Shown here piece by piece: positions 48,484 through 57,179 of a DNA stretch of 64,000 nt. Numbering within the stretch: the first letter of the stretch is position 1; the number at the start of each line of letters is the position of its first letter. Source of the stretch: Cyanobium sp. FGCU6 (GTDB lineage: Bacteria > Cyanobacteriota > Cyanobacteriia > PCC-6307 > Cyanobiaceae); contig JANWUR010000008.1 of NCBI GenBank assembly GCA_024958655.1, positions 62,001-126,000 on the forward strand. Direction: 5' to 3'. The notes beneath the pieces are model-generated. The model saw only the letters and a program-made list of their open reading frames with translations, did no database searches and was not told the origin of the DNA. Made by a program: the position numbers and the translations under genes.

Positions 48484-48726
48484 ATGGAGGATCTGCTGCA
48501 GCAGACAATCGACAGTGCCGTGGCCACCGGCGCCGATGGGGGATTGGCCTCCAGCGCCAACGGCATGGTGTTCCTGCTGATCGCGGCCCTGGGGGTGCTG
48601 ATGGCGCTGGTCTACGTGCCGATCCGGCTGTTCCTCACCATCACGGCCCGCAGCCGCCGCCTGCGTCTGCTGCAGCGCATACGCCGGCTCCGCGACGAAC
48701 TCGGTCAGCCCGTGGTGCCGGAGTGA
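48484..48726 (+). CDS. Small single-pass membrane protein (80 aa)
   Basis: Helical N-terminus '[17 protein letters not shown]', a hydrophobic segment near residues 28-51 ('[26 protein letters not shown]'), then a strongly basic cytoplasmic tail ('[20 protein letters not shown]'). Not recognised as a named family. Convergent with fabG and divergent from groEL. Confidence 0.65.
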   Translation: MEDLLQQTIDSAVATGADGGLASSANGMVFLLIAALGVLMALVYVPIRLFLTITARSRRLRLLQRIRRLRDELGQPVVPE

Positions 48727-48757
48727 GAGCGGAGCCACCGCGTGCGGCCTGCCTCGA

Positions 48758-49564
<807 letters not shown>

Positions 49565-50605
49565 TCAGCTCGTCATGCTGCCCATGTCCACCACCGCCCG
49601 GCCGAGCAGCTCGGCGAAGCGGCGCAGCTGCTCCTTGCTGCCGAGCACCACCAGCAGCTGGCCGGGGGCCAGGCGCACGTGGCCGCCGGGATTGGCGATC
49701 AACTCCCCGGCGTCGCCCTCCCGCCACGGGTTGGGAATCCTCTCGACCGGGTTTCGGACCGCCAGCACCATGGCCCCGCTGCGGCGTCCCAGCTGCAGGT
49801 CGGCCAGGCTGGCGCCGTTGATCCCCTCCAGATCCGCCGGATCGCTGCTGAGCTGGAACTCCTCCACTTCGCAGTCCGAGCCGCTGAGCAGTTCCATGAA
49901 GCTCACCGCCAGGGGCCGCAGGGCGGTGGCGGCCATCGTGCGGCCTCCGGCCACGTAGGGGCTCACCACCTGGTTGGCGCCTGCGAGCCGCAGCTTCCGC
50001 TCCGCCTCTTCGCTGTCGGAGCGCGCGATCAGGCGGCAGTGGGGGGCGATGCCCCGGGCACTGAGCACCACGTAGAGATTGGCGGCGTTGCTGGTGAGGG
50101 CTGCCACCAGGCTTCGGCAGCGGTGGATGCCGGCGTCCACCAGCGTCTCGTCGAGTGTGGCGTCAGCCATCAGCACCGGCAGGCCCCTCTCCTCGGCGGC
50201 CTCCCGCCGATCGGCATCCATCTCGATCACCAGCAGGGGAACGCCTTCCCTGGTGAGCTGCTCGGCGATCTCCTGGCCGATGCGGCCGTAGCCGCAGAGG
50301 ATGACGTGGTTGTGCATGCGGCGGATCCAGAGCAGGAAGCGGCGCTCGCGCAGCCGCCTGAAATAGCCCGATTCGGCAAGCCCCAGCATGCTCTGGATCG
50401 TGATCTGCACCACCACCAGGCCACCGATGATCGTGAACACGGTGACCAGGCGCCCGGCATGGCTGAGGGGCTGCACTTCGCCGAACCCGATCGTGGAGAT
50501 GGTGATCGCCACCATCCAGTAGCAGTCGCCCCAGTCCCAGCCTTCGGTGATGCGATAGCCGAGGGCGCCGGCATTCACCAGCGCCACCAGGGCCAGGATC
50601 GGCAT
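49565..50605 (-). CDS. Two-helix potassium channel with TrkA-N/RCK domain
   Basis: 346 residues from ATG 50605. Two membrane helices flank a pore loop whose filter reads '[10 protein letters not shown]' (residues about 35-44), a variant of TVGYGD. The cytoplasmic part has a Rossmann RCK/TrkA-N domain ('[20 protein letters not shown]', '[27 protein letters not shown]') and a TrkA-C-like end ('[21 protein letters not shown]'). Probably a ligand-gated K+ channel. The frame stays open upstream to 50719 without an ATG, GTG or TTG. The GT9-like gene lies upstream on the same strand. Confidence 0.88.
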   Translation of the reverse strand: MPILALVALVNAGALGYRITEGWDWGDCYWMVAITISTIGFGEVQPLSHAGRLVTVFTIIGGLVVVQITIQSMLGLAESGYFRRLRERRFLLWIRRMHNHVILCGYGRIGQEIAEQLTREGVPLLVIEMDADRREAAEERGLPVLMADATLDETLVDAGIHRCRSLVAALTSNAANLYVVLSARGIAPHCRLIARSDSEEAERKLRLAGANQVVSPYVAGGRTMAATALRPLAVSFMELLSGSDCEVEEFQLSSDPADLEGINGASLADLQLGRRSGAMVLAVRNPVERIPNPWREGDAGELIANPGGHVRLAPGQLLVVLGSKEQLRRFAELLGRAVVDMGSMTS

Positions 50606-50719
50606 CAGCCAGGGTCGCCTCAGGCGGGTGGAGGGCGGCGTGGCGTTCCCGTACGACCCTGGCCAGCGAAGGCGCCAGCGGCGCGGACGGCTGCGGGGGA
50701 AGGGACCGCTCAGGATGCC

Positions 50720-51562
50720 TCAGCCCAGCCCGAGGGCGGTCAGCACGACGCGGTCGTCGAGGGCGCTGAGGCCTTCCGGGGCGATGAGGCCGGCCACCCC
50801 TGGCCGGGCGGGAAGGCTGGAGGGATCGCGCCCCAGGGCCACCAGGGGCACCCCGCAGAGCAGGGCCAGCTCCTCGCAGAGGGGATCGCTGGCCAGCACC
50901 ACATCGGCGGTGGCCACCTCGGCCGCCCCCGCCACCGCCGCAGCGGGGGAGACGGGACGCAGGCGGCGGCTGCGCAGGCCCGGGATCGTGGTGCGGATGT
51001 GGGCCGGCAGCCCCTGCCAGCGCTCCTCCGGCCAGTCACCTGGGACTCCGGCCGGGGCCAGCAGCAGCAGCGGACCGTCGCCGGGTGGCTGGGCGGCGGC
51101 AGCCGCATCGAGGGCCTGGCGGGGCAGGCTGAGACGGAAGGCTTCGGCTTCGAGCCGGACGCCGATCGGCTGCAGGAAGGCCTCCAGAGACTGGGCCCCC
51201 CAGCCGCCGGAAGGGGGGGTGACCGTGGTGGTGGCCGAGAAGCCCCCGGCGGCCACCCGGTTGGGGATGTGGCTCATCGAGAGCATCAGATCAACCTGGC
51301 GCCCCTCGGCCAGGTTGATGCAGGCCTGGAAGTCGGGTTCGCGCACGCAGCCCAGCAGGTTGGCCCAGTCCGCCAGGGAAGCATCGCCGAAGGCGAAGGG
51401 GATCACCTTCTCCACCGCCGGCAGCAGCTTCCACAATCCGGCGAGTTCTGGCCGGCACGCCACCTGGATCGCGAAGCCCAGCTGGTCGGCCACCGCGGCC
51501 GCCGCAGGCAGGGCCTGCAGCTGACGCACGCCATCCCCCGGGATCAGAAACAATGCACGCAT
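50720..51562 (-). CDS. Glycosyltransferase family 9 (ADP-heptose transferase-like) protein
   Basis: 280 residues from the ATG at 51562. '[38 protein letters not shown]' and '[27 protein letters not shown]' follow the pattern of GT-B heptosyltransferase-like proteins of family 9, and '[26 protein letters not shown]' is the C-terminal nucleotide-sugar site. Sugar and acceptor unknown; picocyanobacterial LPS usually lacks heptose, so the substrate may differ. The start is 27 nt from the divergent ispD start. Confidence 0.72.
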   Translation of the reverse strand: MRALFLIPGDGVRQLQALPAAAAVADQLGFAIQVACRPELAGLWKLLPAVEKVIPFAFGDASLADWANLLGCVREPDFQACINLAEGRQVDLMLSMSHIPNRVAAGGFSATTTVTPPSGGWGAQSLEAFLQPIGVRLEAEAFRLSLPRQALDAAAAAQPPGDGPLLLLAPAGVPGDWPEERWQGLPAHIRTTIPGLRSRRLRPVSPAAAVAGAAEVATADVVLASDPLCEELALLCGVPLVALGRDPSSLPARPGVAGLIAPEGLSALDDRVVLTALGLG

Positions 51563-51584
51563 CGGGGGCCGGCCTCGTGGGCTG

Positions 51585-51590
51585 ATTGTA
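51585..51590 (-). promoter_or_regulatory. Candidate -10 element TACAAT of the GT9-like gene
   Basis: On the minus strand TACAAT lies 22 nt before the GT9 ATG; its first base is the A of the ispD ATG. Any ispD promoter must therefore lie inside the GT9 coding region. Confidence 0.35.
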
Positions 51591-52333
51591 TGGAGGGGAT
51601 CCCCGTTGTCCCCTCGCAGGGGAAGCCCCTTTTGCATTTGCTGATCGCCGCCGCCGGCAGCGGCCGCCGCATGGGAGCCGATCGCAACAAGCTGCTGTTG
51701 CCCGTGGCCGGGCGTCCGGTGCTGGCCTGGACCCTGGAGGCCGCTCTTGCCAGCCCCGCCATCACCTGGATCGGGATCATGGGCCAGCCCCATGACGAGG
51801 CCGCGGTGGCGGCGATCGTGGCCGCTGCCGCTCCCACCCTGCCGGTGCGGTGGATCCTGGGGGGGGACACGCGCCAGGAGTCGGTGAGCCAGGGCCTGGC
51901 CGCTCTGCCGCCGGAGGCCGGGGCCGTGCTCATCCACGACGGCGCCCGCTGCCTGGTGGAGCCTGAGCTGCTCTCACGCTGCGCGGTGGCGGTGCAGGAG
52001 GCCGTCGCCGCGGGGGCCGGCATGATTGCCGCAACGCCCGTGACCGACACGATCAAGCAGGTGGATGCTCAGGGGGCGATCACCGGCACACCCGACCGCA
52101 GCAGACTGTGGGCGGCCCAGACGCCCCAGGGGTTCGGCGTGGCCCAGTTGCGCCACGCCCATGCCCGTGCCGACGATGAGGGCTGGAGCGTCACCGACGA
52201 TGCTGCCCTCTACGAGAGGCTGGGGCTGACGGTGCGGATCCTGGAGGCTCCACCCTCCAACATCAAGGTCACCACCCGCTTTGATCTGGTGGTGGCCGAG
52301 GCTGTGCTTGCCTCCCGTCGCCGGCCCGCCTGA
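51590..52333 (+). CDS. ispD: 2-C-methyl-D-erythritol 4-phosphate cytidylyltransferase
   Basis: MEP-pathway enzyme forming CDP-ME for isoprenoids, including carotenoids and chlorophyll side chains. 247 residues from the ATG at 51590. CTP site '[33 protein letters not shown]', then '[18 protein letters not shown]', '[11 protein letters not shown]', '[10 protein letters not shown]' and '[11 protein letters not shown]'. The track ORF from 49319 is an open shadow across three opposite genes; only its 3' part is ispD. Confidence 0.95.
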   Translation: MEGIPVVPSQGKPLLHLLIAAAGSGRRMGADRNKLLLPVAGRPVLAWTLEAALASPAITWIGIMGQPHDEAAVAAIVAAAAPTLPVRWILGGDTRQESVSQGLAALPPEAGAVLIHDGARCLVEPELLSRCAVAVQEAVAAGAGMIAATPVTDTIKQVDAQGAITGTPDRSRLWAAQTPQGFGVAQLRHAHARADDEGWSVTDDAALYERLGLTVRILEAPPSNIKVTTRFDLVVAEAVLASRRRPA

Positions 52334-52346
52334 GGCGGGGAGCCCC

Positions 52347-53279
52347 TCAGGGCAGCAGGCTCAGCCGGCCGGTGCGCCCATCGAGGCCGGCTCGCACGCC
52401 GAGGGGCAGGGCTGCATTGCCCGGAGTGTGGCCCACCGGCAGGTTCGCCACCACCGGGATGCCCAGATCGAGGCTGCGTTCCCCCAGCACCTCGGCCACG
52501 GCGAAGCGCCGATCGGCGGGCTCGTCGGCCCGCCCGTCGGCCTCCTCGCAACCGCTGAAGCTGCCGAAGCCCAGACCACCCAGGCGCTGCAGGGCACCGC
52601 ACAGGCGCCAATGGGTGAGCATGCGCTCCAGCCGGTAGGGGGCCTCGCCCACGTCCTCCAGGATCAGGATCGCTCCGTCGAGGGCGGGGAGATGGGTGGT
52701 CCCCAGCAGGTGGGTGGCCACGGTGAGATTGGCCACCAGCAGGGGCCCTTCGGCCTGTCCGCCAGCCCAGGGCGTGCCCTGGAGCGTGGCGAGGGGCTCG
52801 CCGAACAGCAGGGCCCTCAGCCGTTCGCGGCTCCATGCCGGTTCCGCTGCGAGCGTGGTGAGCAGGGGGCCGTGAACGGCCCCGGGCTGGCCCCGGGCCA
52901 CCCGGTGCCACAGCAGTGAGGTGACATCGGAGAAGCCCAGCAGCCAGCCCCCCGGCAGGTCGAGCGGGCCCTCCAGCAGGCGGGCCGATCCCCAGCCCCC
53001 TCGAACGCAGGCCAGCAGTCCCGGGGAAGCATCCGCGGAATCGGGATGCAGGTCGGCGGCGCGCTCGGCATCGCCTCCGGCCAGATAGCCCCAGCGTCGG
53101 CCCACCAGCTCCTCGCTGCGGGCTTCCACCCGCAGGCCCCAGTCGCGCAGCACGGCGATGCCGGCCTCCAGCCGGGCGGCCTCCTCGAGGGCCGAGCTGG
53201 CGGCCACCAGCCGCACCTGATCGCCCGGGCGCAGGGCCTGAGGCAGCGGCAGGCAGGGGGCGGCAACCACGGGCGGCAT
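52347..53279 (-). CDS. Muramoyltetrapeptide (LD-) carboxypeptidase, S66 family
   Basis: Peptidoglycan-recycling serine peptidase. 310 residues. 'LRPGDQVRLVAASSAL' at the N-terminus, the nucleophile Ser in 'GWLLGFSDVTSLLW', 'LLACVRGGWGSARLL', and the Glu/His region 'AILILEDVGEAPYRLERMLTHW' and 'LPVGHTPGNAALPLG' are typical of LdcA. It ends convergently 14 nt from ispD. The UbiA-type gene lies 4 nt upstream on the same strand. Confidence 0.9.
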   Translation of the reverse strand: MPPVVAAPCLPLPQALRPGDQVRLVAASSALEEAARLEAGIAVLRDWGLRVEARSEELVGRRWGYLAGGDAERAADLHPDSADASPGLLACVRGGWGSARLLEGPLDLPGGWLLGFSDVTSLLWHRVARGQPGAVHGPLLTTLAAEPAWSRERLRALLFGEPLATLQGTPWAGGQAEGPLLVANLTVATHLLGTTHLPALDGAILILEDVGEAPYRLERMLTHWRLCGALQRLGGLGFGSFSGCEEADGRADEPADRRFAVAEVLGERSLDLGIPVVANLPVGHTPGNAALPLGVRAGLDGRTGRLSLLP

Positions 53280-53283
53280 CGGC

Positions 53284-54228
53284 TCAGCGGGCGACGGTGG
53301 GCAGCACCAGGGCGAGCAGCAGCAGCGCCCCCAGTTGCACCTGGCGGGCGAAGTGCCGCCCGTAGGCGGAGCGTGGCAGGTCGCTGCGGCGCAGCAGGGC
53401 CGCCTCCCGCTGCATGCCGGCTGCCGCCACGGCCCAGGGGATCCAGAACAGCGGTCCCCCCAGCCCCTGCAGCACGGCCGCGACGGCCAGAGCGAGGGCG
53501 GCGCCGCCGTAGCAGAGCGAAACCACCGCCGGTGCTGCCGCTCCCAGGGTGAGGGCGCTGCTGCGCACCCCCAGGCGACGGTCGTCGTCGCGGTCGCTCA
53601 TGGCGTAGACCGTGTCGAACCCGAAGGTCCACACCACCGCGGCCAGCCAGGTGAGCAGCAGAGGTCCGCCGGCGCCGCCAGCCAACCCACGGCCGGGTCC
53701 CGGCTCGAAACCGCCGCTGGCGGCCCAGGGGATCAGCACGGCAAAGCCCCAGCAGAAGGCCAGCACCAGCTGAGGGAGTGGAAACCAGCGCTTGGCCGAG
53801 GGGTAGAGCAGCACCGGTGGCAGGGTGGCCACCGCCAGACCCAGACATACCCCGCGCACCGGGGAAGGCAGGGCCAGCACCACCGCCAGGGCCGCCAGCA
53901 GGCAGATCAGCAGCAGCGCCACAGCGCTGCCCACCGCCACTCGACCCGCTGCCAGGGGACGATCGCGCGTGCGTTCAACCAGGGGATCGATGCGCCGGTC
54001 CCAGAGGTCGTTGGCGATGCAGCCCGCACCGCTCACCGCCAGGCCGCCGAGGACGATCCAGCCCACCAGGGGTGCCGGCGGCGGTGCTCCCGGGGCGAGC
54101 CACAGGCCCCAGCCGGCCGGGATCAGGAGGATCAGCCGGCCGCTCGGCTTGTGCCAGCGCAGCAACCTGAGAGCATCGCCGATGCTGCTGAAGCCGCCGG
54201 TCTGCCTCCAGGAGCCCAGCTCCGCCAT
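53284..54228 (-). CDS. ubiA: UbiA-type 4-hydroxybenzoate polyprenyltransferase (plastoquinone synthesis)
   Basis: Membrane prenyltransferase that in cyanobacteria adds the polyprenyl chain for plastoquinone. 314 residues, eight to nine helices. Asp-rich motifs 'CIANDLWDRRIDPLVERTRDRPLAAGR' and 'FDTVYAMSDRDDDRRLGVRSSAL' are canonical. The ATG at 54228 is directly preceded on the mRNA by a 7-bp hairpin. The track start at 54660 lies inside the opposite ppx gene. ldcA-like follows after 4 nt. Confidence 0.92.
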   Translation of the reverse strand: MAELGSWRQTGGFSSIGDALRLLRWHKPSGRLILLIPAGWGLWLAPGAPPPAPLVGWIVLGGLAVSGAGCIANDLWDRRIDPLVERTRDRPLAAGRVAVGSAVALLLICLLAALAVVLALPSPVRGVCLGLAVATLPPVLLYPSAKRWFPLPQLVLAFCWGFAVLIPWAASGGFEPGPGRGLAGGAGGPLLLTWLAAVVWTFGFDTVYAMSDRDDDRRLGVRSSALTLGAAAPAVVSLCYGGAALALAVAAVLQGLGGPLFWIPWAVAAAGMQREAALLRRSDLPRSAYGRHFARQVQLGALLLLALVLPTVAR

Positions 54229-54246
54229 CGCATCCCCCAGGATGCG
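54229..54246 (-). promoter_or_regulatory. Hairpin abutting the ubiA start codon
   Basis: In the ubiA mRNA, CGCATCC-TGGG-GGATGCG forms a 7-bp stem directly before AUG. The GGGGGA that could act as ribosome-binding sequence is inside the loop and 3' arm. The candidate -10 TAGGGT at 54256-54251 would place the transcript 5' end at the foot of this hairpin. Confidence 0.5.
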
Positions 54247-54250
54247 CCCA

Positions 54251-54256
54251 ACCCTA
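54251..54256 (-). promoter_or_regulatory. Candidate -10 element TAGGGT of ubiA
   Basis: TAGGGT on the minus strand, within CCCTAGGG, lies 22 nt before the ubiA ATG in the 91-nt ubiA-ppx divergent gap. Confidence 0.35.
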
Positions 54257-54319
54257 GGGCCGCTGCCGGGGAGCGCCGGCGATGGCAAAGTGGCGCCGCC
54301 GAATAGGCGCCGGCAAGCC

Positions 54320-56008
54320 ATGGTCCTGAGTCCAGCCCCGCCCCCCGTCGCGGGACCCGATCCCGGCGAGGTGCCCGCGGGGGTGCGTCGCGTCGCCGCG
54401 ATCGACATCGGCACCAATTCGATCCACCTCCTGGTGGCGGCGATCGATCCGTCCCTGCACAGCTTCAGCGTGCTGGTGGCCGAGAAGAGCACCACCCGGC
54501 TGGGGGAGAGGGATCCCGAGACGGGCGATCTGAGCCCCGAGGCGATCGAACGGGCCTTCCGCACCCTGCGCCACTGCCGCGACCTGGCCCTCAGCCACGG
54601 GGTTGAGCAGATCGTCACCGCTGCCACCAGCGCCGTCCGCGAAGCCCCCAACGGACGCACCTTCCTGCAGGCGCTGCAGGAGCAGCTGGGTCTCGACGTC
54701 GATCTGGTGAGCGGCCCGGAGGAGGCCCGCCTGATCTATCTGGGCGTGCTGTCGGGCATGGCCTTCGGCGATCAGCCCCACCTGATCCTCGACATCGGCG
54801 GCGGCTCCACCGAGCTGATCCTCGCGGACGAGCGCGATGCGCGGGCGCTCACCAGCAGCCGCATCGGCGCCGTGCGACTGCAGCGGGAGTTCTGCCAGCT
54901 GGACCCCCTGCCGGAGGGCCGTCGCACGTTTCTGTCGGCCTACATCCAGGGGGCGCTCGATCCGGCGGTGGCCCAGGTCAGGCGGGCGCTGCGGCCTGGC
55001 GAGAAGCCGATCCTGGTCGCCACCAGCGGCACCGCCATGGCGATCGCCGCCCTGGCCGCTGAGGAGGACCCCAAGCCGCCGATGAAGCTGCACGGCTACC
55101 GGGTGAGCCGGGCGCGCGCCGCCCAGATCCTGGATCGCCTGGTGGGGATGACGCCGGAGCAGCGCCGCGCCCTGGCGCCGATCAACGATCGCCGGGCCGA
55201 GATCATCGTGCCGGGGGCCCTGATTCTGCTCACGGCGATGGAGATGCTGCAGGCCCGGGGCTTTGTGGTGTGCGAGCGCGCCCTGCGCGAGGGCCTGATC
55301 ATGGACTGGATGCTGCGCAGCGGCCTGCTCGACGACCGCTTCGCTTTCCAGAGCACGATCCGCGAGCGAACGGTGCTGCACCTGGCCCGCACCTACGGGG
55401 TGGACAGCGCCCGGGCCGAACAGGTGGCCGCCCATGCCCTCAGCCTGTACGACCAGACCCGGGGACTGCTGCACCACGATCGGGGACCGGGCCGCCTGCT
55501 GCTGTGGGCCGCTGCCCAGCTCCACGCCTGCGGCAAGCACGTGAACGTGGGCGCTTATCACAAGCACACCTGGTACCTGATCCGCCATGGCGAGCTGCTG
55601 GGCTACTCCCAGGCCGAGCATCTGATGGTGGCGGCCATGGCCCGCTACCACCGGCGCAGCCTGCCGAAGAAGCGCCACGAGTCATGGCAGCTGATCGAAA
55701 GTCGCGACGACCGCCGCACCGTGACCTCCATGGCCCTGCTGCTGCGGCTGGCGGCAGCCCTCGACCGCCGCCCCGAACCGATGGTGGCAGGCCTGCGGGT
55801 CCGCGCCATTCCGGGTCTGGAGGGAGAGCCCGAGGGTGTGAGCATCACGCTGCAGCCGAGGCCTCAGCAGCCCGACGAGGCACCGATTGATCTGAGCCTG
55901 GAGTGCTGGAGCCTGCGCTCCTGCGCCGAGGTGATGCTCGAGGCCACGGGGCTTCAGCTCAGGGTCGAGGGGCCTGAGGCGGTGCCGGCACTGTCGACGG
56001 CGGGCTGA
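54320..56008 (+). CDS. ppx: Exopolyphosphatase / guanosine pentaphosphatase (Ppx/GppA)
   Basis: Hydrolyses polyphosphate and/or pppGpp. 562 residues from the ATG at 54320. The ASKHA ATPase core is 'VAAIDIGTNSIHLLVAAID', 'TAATSAVREAPNG', 'LILDIGGGSTELIL', 'ATSGTAMAIAALA'; the C-terminal HD-like domain has 'LLLWAAAQLHACGKHVN' and 'YHKHTWYLIRHGELLGYSQAE'. The end overlaps the convergent RodZ-like gene by 50 nt. The track start at 53825 lies in antisense to ubiA. Confidence 0.94.
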   Translation: MVLSPAPPPVAGPDPGEVPAGVRRVAAIDIGTNSIHLLVAAIDPSLHSFSVLVAEKSTTRLGERDPETGDLSPEAIERAFRTLRHCRDLALSHGVEQIVTAATSAVREAPNGRTFLQALQEQLGLDVDLVSGPEEARLIYLGVLSGMAFGDQPHLILDIGGGSTELILADERDARALTSSRIGAVRLQREFCQLDPLPEGRRTFLSAYIQGALDPAVAQVRRALRPGEKPILVATSGTAMAIAALAAEEDPKPPMKLHGYRVSRARAAQILDRLVGMTPEQRRALAPINDRRAEIIVPGALILLTAMEMLQARGFVVCERALREGLIMDWMLRSGLLDDRFAFQSTIRERTVLHLARTYGVDSARAEQVAAHALSLYDQTRGLLHHDRGPGRLLLWAAAQLHACGKHVNVGAYHKHTWYLIRHGELLGYSQAEHLMVAAMARYHRRSLPKKRHESWQLIESRDDRRTVTSMALLLRLAAALDRRPEPMVAGLRVRAIPGLEGEPEGVSITLQPRPQQPDEAPIDLSLECWSLRSCAEVMLEATGLQLRVEGPEAVPALSTAG

Positions 56009-56789
56009 AGCGCTTCCAGCCGAAATCGTCACTGGCGCCAAGGGGGCGGGCCGCCATTCCCGGTGCTGAAACGGTGACCTCGTCGGGGCGCCCGGCTCTC
56101 ACCTCCAGGCCACGGCCGAGCGCGAAGGAGCGGGGCTCGGAGAGGGTGCCTTCGAACAGGATGCGCCCGTTGAGGTCCTGCACGGCCAGCCAGCTGGGTT
56201 CGCGGGGCCGCAACTCGAGGCTGGGAGAGGTGGTCGGGCTGGTGGGCGCCGCCGTTGTCGCGGGGGTGGCAGCCGCGGGGGTGCGGGAGGGTGCCTGCCG
56301 TTTCGGCAGCAGCAGGGCCGTGGCCAGTCCCAGGGCCACCACGGCGGCGGCGGCGGCCGGCAGCCAGGCGGGCATGGCAGGAGAGGGAGCGGCGCGTCGT
56401 GCCGGGCGGACTTCAGGGGCCAACGGCTCCGGTGCGACCCGGGCCGGTGCCGCTGGTCGCCGGACCGGCTCCATCAGGCCGCTCTGCCGCAGGGCGACGA
56501 TCTGCTCATCGATGGTGATGCCGAGCGATCCGGCCACCCGCTTGGCCTGGGCGATCACGAACACCGGTTCCGGCAGTCGGCTCCGGTCGCCCTGCTCGAG
56601 GGCATCGAGCTGGTCGGTGCCGAGCCGCAGCCGCTCCGCCAGCTCCTCCTGGCTCAACCCCTGACGGCTCCGCTCCTCCCGCAGCAGCTGCCCGAGCGCG
56701 AGCAGCTCAGGCAGGGCATCGCTGCTGGCAGAGGCCGGGGTCTTGGGCACAGATGAACGACGTCCTTGAGCCTGCAGTATGCCGGACAC
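55959..56789 (-). CDS. RodZ-like protein: N-terminal HTH, one TM helix, DUF4115-like tail
   Basis: 276 residues. The N-terminal HTH_25 domain 'LGQLLREERSRQGLSQEELAERLRLGTDQLDALEQGD' is followed by a basic linker, one membrane helix ('MPAWLPAAAAAVVALGLATALLL'), a Thr/Pro/Ala-rich stretch and a periplasmic beta domain ('PSWLAVQDLNGRILFEGTLSEPRSFALGRGLEVRAGRPDEVTVS') like the DUF4115 part of RodZ. RodZ links MreB to the cell wall; that role is inferred. Its last 50 nt overlap the end of ppx in antisense. Confidence 0.82.
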   Translation of the reverse strand: MSGILQAQGRRSSVPKTPASASSDALPELLALGQLLREERSRQGLSQEELAERLRLGTDQLDALEQGDRSRLPEPVFVIAQAKRVAGSLGITIDEQIVALRQSGLMEPVRRPAAPARVAPEPLAPEVRPARRAAPSPAMPAWLPAAAAAVVALGLATALLLPKRQAPSRTPAAATPATTAAPTSPTTSPSLELRPREPSWLAVQDLNGRILFEGTLSEPRSFALGRGLEVRAGRPDEVTVSAPGMAARPLGASDDFGWKRFSPPSTVPAPPQAPRP

Positions 56790-56845
56790 CTACAGCAAAG
56801 ACTACGCCAAGCATCCGGCAGAACCGGCATGGGATCTCAACCAAG

Positions 56846-56917
<72 letters not shown>

Positions 56918-56941
56918 GCGTGCGTGAACCGCACCATGGCG

Positions 56942-56947
56942 AGCATA
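56942..56947 (-). promoter_or_regulatory. Candidate -10 element TATGCT of tRNA-Val
   Basis: On the minus strand TATGCT lies 24 nt before the tRNA 5' end. It matches the TAnnnT pattern. Confidence 0.3.
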
Positions 56948-57179
56948 GAACACGGCCCTCCCGCGTCCGTCTCCGGTTGAGCTGGATCCTGCTGGCGCTG
57001 CTCACCGCCAGCGGTGCCACCCCGGCCACCGGCTGCCGTTGATCAACCTCTCGCCCCTGGTGCTGCTGGCCGGCGGCAGCCTGGGACTGTGCGCTGCGGC
57101 CCTGACGCTGGCTGGCGCGGTGCGAGAGGATCTGCTGTTGGCACAGGCGACGGCAAGGGTGAGCGACCAGGAGCGGCAG

